Assembly (NCBI RefSeq): GCF_024721315.2
Contig: NZ_JANFAK020000089.1
Span: 1 to 35,845 of the forward strand
Length of the DNA: 35,845 bases
Reading direction: 5' to 3'
Origin: Streptomyces sp. Isolate_45
GTDB taxonomy: Bacteria > Actinomycetota > Actinomycetes > Streptomycetales > Streptomycetaceae
The translations under genes were made by a program, and so were the position numbers. The first letter of the stretch is position 1; every line of letters starts with the position of its first letter. This document shows, in pieces, positions 32,725 to 35,845 of the stretch. Under the pieces are notes generated by a model, which searched no databases, was not told the origin of the DNA, and was given only the letters and a program-made list of their open reading frames with translations.

Positions 32725-33723
32725 TCAGGGCTCCCCGTGGCACTCCGAGTAGGGCTTCGTCGAGGCGCACCAGCAGGGGGCCGTGGGGCCGGGCGGCCAG
32801 GTGGTGGCCTTGCCGCGGGCGGCGAGGGTGGTGGCGTACTCGGCCAGCAGGGAGGGGGAGGCCGGGGACGTCTTCTCCGAGGCGGCGAACGCCTCGTACG
32901 AGGGGACGCTGCCGGTGACGATGCCGAGGTTGGTGGTGCCCGACGCGGCGAGGGCGCGCAGGGAGGCCTCGATGCCGCTCAGGTGCGTCGCGTGGGAGGC
33001 GTACTCCGCCGACAGGGTCGGGTAGGAGGAAAGCAGCTCGGCGAGTTCGCGCTGGGGCCAGTGCAGGACCGCGACCGGGAACGGCCGGGAGAGCGCGGCG
33101 CGGCGGTCGCCCAGTTCGGCCCGCAGGCGGGCGATCTCGGCGCGCAGTTCGGCCGGGTCGTCGGAGCCGAGGGCCCAGATGCGCTTCGGGTCGTGGAGTT
33201 CGTCGAGGGGGATCGGGCCGATGTGGCGGGTGTCGGCGACCATGTCCCATTGGTCGTGCGGGAGCCCGAGCAGGCGGCGGACCCGGTGGCGGCCCGTGAG
33301 GAGGGCGGTGGTGGCCGGGGTCAGGGGGGTCTCCTCCGAGGTCAGCAGGGTCGCCGCCTCGGTGAAGCAGTCGTGCGAGGCTTCCAGCTCGTCGTGGGCT
33401 TCGAGGGTTTCCGCGATCACCTCCCAGGGGGCCGGGTCCGCGGGGGCGGCCGCCCGGATGCCGGAGATCAGCGCGCGGGCCTCGGCCTCGTGGCCGTACT
33501 CCCACAGGTTCGCGGCCTGCAGGGCCTTGATCAGGTGCGGGTCCGCGGGCGAGGCGGAGAGGAGTTGGTCGTACAGGGCGCTCGCCCGGTCCCGCGCGTC
33601 ACCCAGTTCGAGGTGGGCGGCGGCCTGGAGGAGCAGCGGCTCCTGGTCCTCGGGGTAGCGGGTCGCCGTGCGGATGAGGCGCTCGGCTTCGGCAATGTGC
33701 TCTGCGGGCGTGTCGGGGCGCAT
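32725..33723 (-). CDS. SEC-C domain protein with TPR-like helices
   Basis: A 332-residue protein. The N-terminal half has helical repeats that look TPR-like (AAAHLELGDARDRASALYDQLL, LIKALQAANLWEYGHEAEA). The C-terminal SEC-C zinc motif is CWCASTKPYSECHG, with Cys317, Cys319, Cys328 and His329. SEC-C motifs occur at the end of SecA and in many stand-alone proteins, where they bind zinc and sometimes SecB or ribosomes. The role here is unknown. TACGGT lies 7 nt before the ATG at 33723, so the message appears leaderless. It diverges from the sortase gene over 47 nt. Confidence 0.85.
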   Translation of the reverse strand: MRPDTPAEHIAEAERLIRTATRYPEDQEPLLLQAAAHLELGDARDRASALYDQLLSASPADPHLIKALQAANLWEYGHEAEARALISGIRAAAPADPAPWEVIAETLEAHDELEASHDCFTEAATLLTSEETPLTPATTALLTGRHRVRRLLGLPHDQWDMVADTRHIGPIPLDELHDPKRIWALGSDDPAELRAEIARLRAELGDRRAALSRPFPVAVLHWPQRELAELLSSYPTLSAEYASHATHLSGIEASLRALAASGTTNLGIVTGSVPSYEAFAASEKTSPASPSLLAEYATTLAARGKATTWPPGPTAPCWCASTKPYSECHGEP

Positions 33724-33730
33724 GGTTCAC

Positions 33731-33736
33731 ACCGTA
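33731..33736 (-). promoter_or_regulatory. candidate -10 box for leaderless SEC-C gene
   Basis: On the minus strand TACGGT, 7 nt, then ATG at 33723. Confidence 0.45.
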
Positions 33737-33770
33737 CTGCCGCTGGTCAGTTGAGGGGGGAGGACTTAGG

Positions 33771-34652
33771 GTGCGGCCCGTGCGGGATCACATACGTGTG
33801 GTGGTGCAGGGGCGCGGTCGGCGGGGGCGCTGGGCCCGTCTCGCGCGGCTGTTGTGGGTGGGCGCCGAGGTGGTCACCACGCTGGGCGTGGTGGTGGCGT
33901 TGCTGGTGGTGCACCAGGTGTGGTGGACGAACCGGCAGGCCGCGGCCGCCGCGCAGGAGCAGGTCCAGGCCCTGGAGCGGGCCTGGGAGGGGGACGACGC
34001 CGAGACGGGCGCGGAGGTGGGTCCCGGTACCGGTCCGGGCGAAGCCGGTGTCGCGGACGGCTCGGCGGAGGACGCCCCCGAGGGCGGTTCGTCGCCGCCC
34101 GAGGGGGGCTCCGAGTCCCCGTCCGGTTCTGGGACGGTGCCCCCGTCCCGGCGTCCGACGGTCGGGCCGGTGGCTTCCGCGGCGCCGCGTCCCAAGCCGG
34201 CGCCGGCGCGGGAGGAGGCGTACGCCGTCCTGCGGATCCCGCGCCTCGGCCTCGCCGTTCCCGTCGCGCAGGGGATCGACAAGCGGGCCGTGCTGGACAA
34301 GGGGTACGTCGGCCAGTACCCCGGGACCGCGGGCCCCGGGGAGCGGGGCAACTTCGCGTTGGCGGGGCACCGCAACACGCACGGGGAGCCGTTCCGGTAC
34401 GTCAACAGGCTGCGCCCCGGCGACGAGTTGCACGTCGACGTGCGCGGACGGCGCCACACGTACGTGGTCGGTCAGGTGCTGAACGAGACCACCGAGCGGG
34501 ACACCGGGGTCATCGCACCGGTGCCCCGCAGCGCGGTGCGGCCCGAGTACGGGTACAGCCGGCCGGACGCGTACATCACGCTCACCACCTGCACGCCCGA
34601 GTACAGCTCCAAGTACCGGCTGGTGGTGTGGGGGACGCTCAAGTCGGCCTAG
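33771..34652 (+). CDS. srtE: class E sortase
   Basis: A 293-residue transpeptidase that anchors LAXTG-type proteins to the actinobacterial cell wall. One membrane helix lies near residues 27-51 and is followed by a Gly/Glu/Pro-rich linker to about 145. The sortase domain has His200 (AGHRNTHG), Cys274 (TLTTC) and Arg283 (YRLVV). GTG at 33771 has GGGGGGAGG 8 nt upstream. An alternative GTG at 33780 has TAGGGT 7 nt before it. Streptomyces class E sortases attach chaplins and similar surface proteins in aerial hyphae, as is known for SrtE1/SrtE2 in S. coelicolor; which copy this is cannot be told here. Confidence 0.9.
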   Translation: MRPVRDHIRVVVQGRGRRGRWARLARLLWVGAEVVTTLGVVVALLVVHQVWWTNRQAAAAAQEQVQALERAWEGDDAETGAEVGPGTGPGEAGVADGSAEDAPEGGSSPPEGGSESPSGSGTVPPSRRPTVGPVASAAPRPKPAPAREEAYAVLRIPRLGLAVPVAQGIDKRAVLDKGYVGQYPGTAGPGERGNFALAGHRNTHGEPFRYVNRLRPGDELHVDVRGRRHTYVVGQVLNETTERDTGVIAPVPRSAVRPEYGYSRPDAYITLTTCTPEYSSKYRLVVWGTLKSA

Positions 34653-34966
34653 TACGGGCTTCGGCGCCCGGCCTTCGGACAGACCCTGGGGTGGGCCGGG
34701 TGCGTCCGAAACGGGTGAGGCGTCCGCAGCCGGTGTGGCTGGGGGTGCCCTTCGGGGACGGTCGACCCGACGAGGAGGTGCCGGCCCGGGATCCGCTCGA
34801 ACGCCGTGAATCGGTCGGGTGAACCCCTCCCCCTGTCGGTGGGCCCGGTTAGTATCGATCGCGAGAGCCCCATATCGCACGGGAGTCCGTACGTGCGTCT
34901 GTGCGGGCGTCGTAGCGTGGAGTCGCCGGGTCGAGCGGCGCGGGAGAGGGATGGGGGGTGGTCGGT
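34653..34966. other. 314-nt gap between sortase and DUF6412 gene
   Basis: It contains a possible 43-residue ORF (34691-34822, listed separately) and a TAGTAT hexamer at 34850-34855 that could be a -10 box for the DUF6412 gene, without a clear -35. Nothing else is supported. Confidence 0.4.
34691..34822 (+). CDS. possible small basic protein, 43 residues
   Basis: The ORF starts with GTG and reads MGRVRPKRVRRPQPVWLG, then VPFGDGRPDEEVPARDPL, ending before the DUF6412 promoter region. It is Arg/Pro-rich with a single Trp. There is no clear Shine-Dalgarno. Support is limited to its open frame and position after the sortase gene. Confidence 0.38.
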   Translation: MGRVRPKRVRRPQPVWLGVPFGDGRPDEEVPARDPLERRESVG

Positions 34967-35311
34967 ATGACGGGGACGAAGCGAACCGCCGTGCGTTCTC
35001 CGCTGTCCTTCCTCGCCACTTCCCGGGGCTCCCGACTGCTCGCCGCCCTGCTCCTGCTGCTCGGCGGGTTCCTCGGCCTGATGGCGGGGGAGAACGGCCT
35101 GGCCGCCGCCGTGGTCGCGCTGGCGGCCGTCGTCGCCGTGGGCGCCGCCGCACTGGCCGCGTGCCTCGTCCGGCCCGTGCCGCCACACCGAATACGCACC
35201 GCGATCCGTGATCGCGAGCAGCGCACGGCGTTCCTGCCGCAGCGCGATCCCGACGCCTCGGGCCGGTCCCGACCCAGGGCGCCCGGCCGTCTCCTTCCGA
35301 CGGCCGCGTAG
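34967..35311 (+). CDS. DUF6412 family membrane protein
   Basis: A 114-residue protein with two hydrophobic segments (LLAALLLLLGGFLGLMAG; AAAVVALAAVVAVGAAALAACLV) and a conserved basic C-terminal tail (RIRTAIRDREQRTAFLPQRDPDASG). As far as I recall this C-terminus is the mark of DUF6412 proteins, encoded next to a YidC/Oxa1 paralogue in Streptomyces, as here. The ATG at 34967 is favoured over the GTG at 34958 by GGGGGG 8 nt upstream. It probably assists or is inserted by the neighbouring insertase. Confidence 0.82.
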   Translation: MTGTKRTAVRSPLSFLATSRGSRLLAALLLLLGGFLGLMAGENGLAAAVVALAAVVAVGAAALAACLVRPVPPHRIRTAIRDREQRTAFLPQRDPDASGRSRPRAPGRLLPTAA

Positions 35312-35446
35312 GGGCGCGCAGCACCTTCCGCCTTCTGCTTCCACCGACCGGTCACGGTCGGGCCGATCACTGTCGTCGCCCCTCGCGGGTCGTCACGCCG
35401 AAATGCACCTTCTTCGACGTTCGACGAGACCCCTCGGAGGGCCCGC

Positions 35447-35845
35447 GTGTCCGTTTTCACTCATCTAGTTGCCGAGCTGGGCCGGCTCATGGAGCCGGTA
35501 CTGGCCGAGTCCGCGACCGCTGCCGCGATCGTGCTGTTCACCGTGCTCGTACGGCTCGCCCTGCACCCGCTGAGCCGTGCGGCGTTCCGGGGCGCGACCC
35601 CGGCGGCCGGTTGCCTGCCCGTACTGCTCCAGCTGCCGGTGTTCTTCGTCATGTACCAGGCGTTCTCCTCCTCCGAGGTCGGGGGAGAGGCCAACGAGCT
35701 GCTGGGCCACCGGCTGTTCGCGGCGCCGCTCGGATCCCGCCTGACCGGCGCGCTGGCGGAGGGCGGTCCGTTCGGGCCGCAGGGCCTGGTCTTCCTCGGC
35801 CTGTTCGCGGCCATCGCGGTGGTGGCCGCCTGGAGCGCGGTACGG
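35447..35845 (+). CDS. YidC/Oxa1 family membrane insertase, 3' end outside window
   Basis: The start is GTG at 35447 with GGAGG 6 nt upstream, and the frame is open to the window end (133 codons visible). The sequence begins MSVFTHLVAELGRLMEP, then helix AAIVLFTVLVRLALHPLSRAA and the segment CLPVLLQLPVFFVMYQAF, typical of the insertase core. It inserts proteins into the cytoplasmic membrane. It is probably an accessory paralogue rather than the rnpA-linked housekeeping YidC, judging from its N-terminus and context. Confidence 0.85.
   Translation, partial: MSVFTHLVAELGRLMEPVLAESATAAAIVLFTVLVRLALHPLSRAAFRGATPAAGCLPVLLQLPVFFVMYQAFSSSEVGGEANELLGHRLFAAPLGSRLTGALAEGGPFGPQGLVFLGLFAAIAVVAAWSAVR

Noticed and set aside
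30753..33723. A defence island made of AbiEi-like, Vsr and SEC-C genes
   Set aside because: There is no AbiEii toxin, methyltransferase, restriction enzyme or other defence gene here; the AbiEi-like gene is broken and SEC-C proteins are common housekeeping-type genes.

Overview
The window looks like a Streptomyces chromosome core segment. The DNA is very GC-rich with strong third-position GC bias, GTG and TTG starts are common, and many antisense frames stay open only because of that bias. The gene set is typical of the genus: split N-acetylglucosamine PTS genes (nagE1, nagE2, nagF) with DasR-type dre boxes, a CysO/CysM/Mec sulfur-carrier cysteine pathway, and DUF2017, DUF3618, DUF1707, DUF445 and DUF6412 proteins. 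From memory the order resembles the S. coelicolor region around SCO2880-SCO2920. That is recollection, not a search result. No integrase, transposase, prophage, CRISPR array or biosynthetic gene cluster was seen.

Layout. 1-2.0 kb: two RDD membrane proteins (the first cut by the window edge) and a small membrane protein. 2.1-4.7 kb: a secreted M6 metalloprotease, a strong terminator and a small unknown gene. 5.0-7.1 kb: pncA and pncB (NAD salvage) on the minus strand, with a perfect 12-bp-arm dyad upstream of pncB. 7.1-8.2 kb: clpS-DUF2017 on the plus strand, ended by two hairpins. 8.4-9.9 kb: a CycA-like permease. 9.9-11.9 kb: a cysteine module made of mec (JAMM protease), a 35-codon Cys-containing leader ORF, cysO and cysM. 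11.9-13.7 kb: DUF488, a small membrane protein and a metallo-beta-lactamase-fold enzyme. 13.8-17.1 kb: nagE2 and nagE1 (minus) diverging from nagF (plus), each unit with dre boxes. 17.3-19.3 kb: rph, a lipoprotein, rdgB, tRNA-Leu(UAG) and a decayed HNH endonuclease fragment. 19.6-21.5 kb: bcp, DUF3618, a solo GroES-like protein, and an SMR guanidinium exporter behind a guanidine-III riboswitch. 21.5-24.0 kb: a class A penicillin-binding protein with a Gly-rich pentapeptide tail. 24.2-26.8 kb: a three-gene ABC-2 exporter. 26.9-30.5 kb: DUF1707, DUF445, two small membrane proteins and a GNAT acetyltransferase. 30.7-33.7 kb: a frameshifted AbiEi/DUF559-like gene, an orphan vsr and a SEC-C protein. 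33.8-35.8 kb: a class E sortase, a possible 43-codon ORF, DUF6412, and a YidC/Oxa1 paralogue cut by the window edge.

How it works together. Most of the window is housekeeping with visible regulation. NAD salvage probably has its own repressor site. Cysteine synthesis is probably controlled by a cysteine-sensing leader peptide. GlcNAc uptake is probably controlled by DasR, and guanidinium export by a riboswitch. Many starts lack a Shine-Dalgarno and have a TAnnnT hexamer 6-7 nt upstream, which fits leaderless transcripts. The least routine items are the cysteine leader plus a CysO tail that must be trimmed, the riboswitch, the pncB dyad, and two broken genes (the HNH fragment and the AbiEi-like frameshift).
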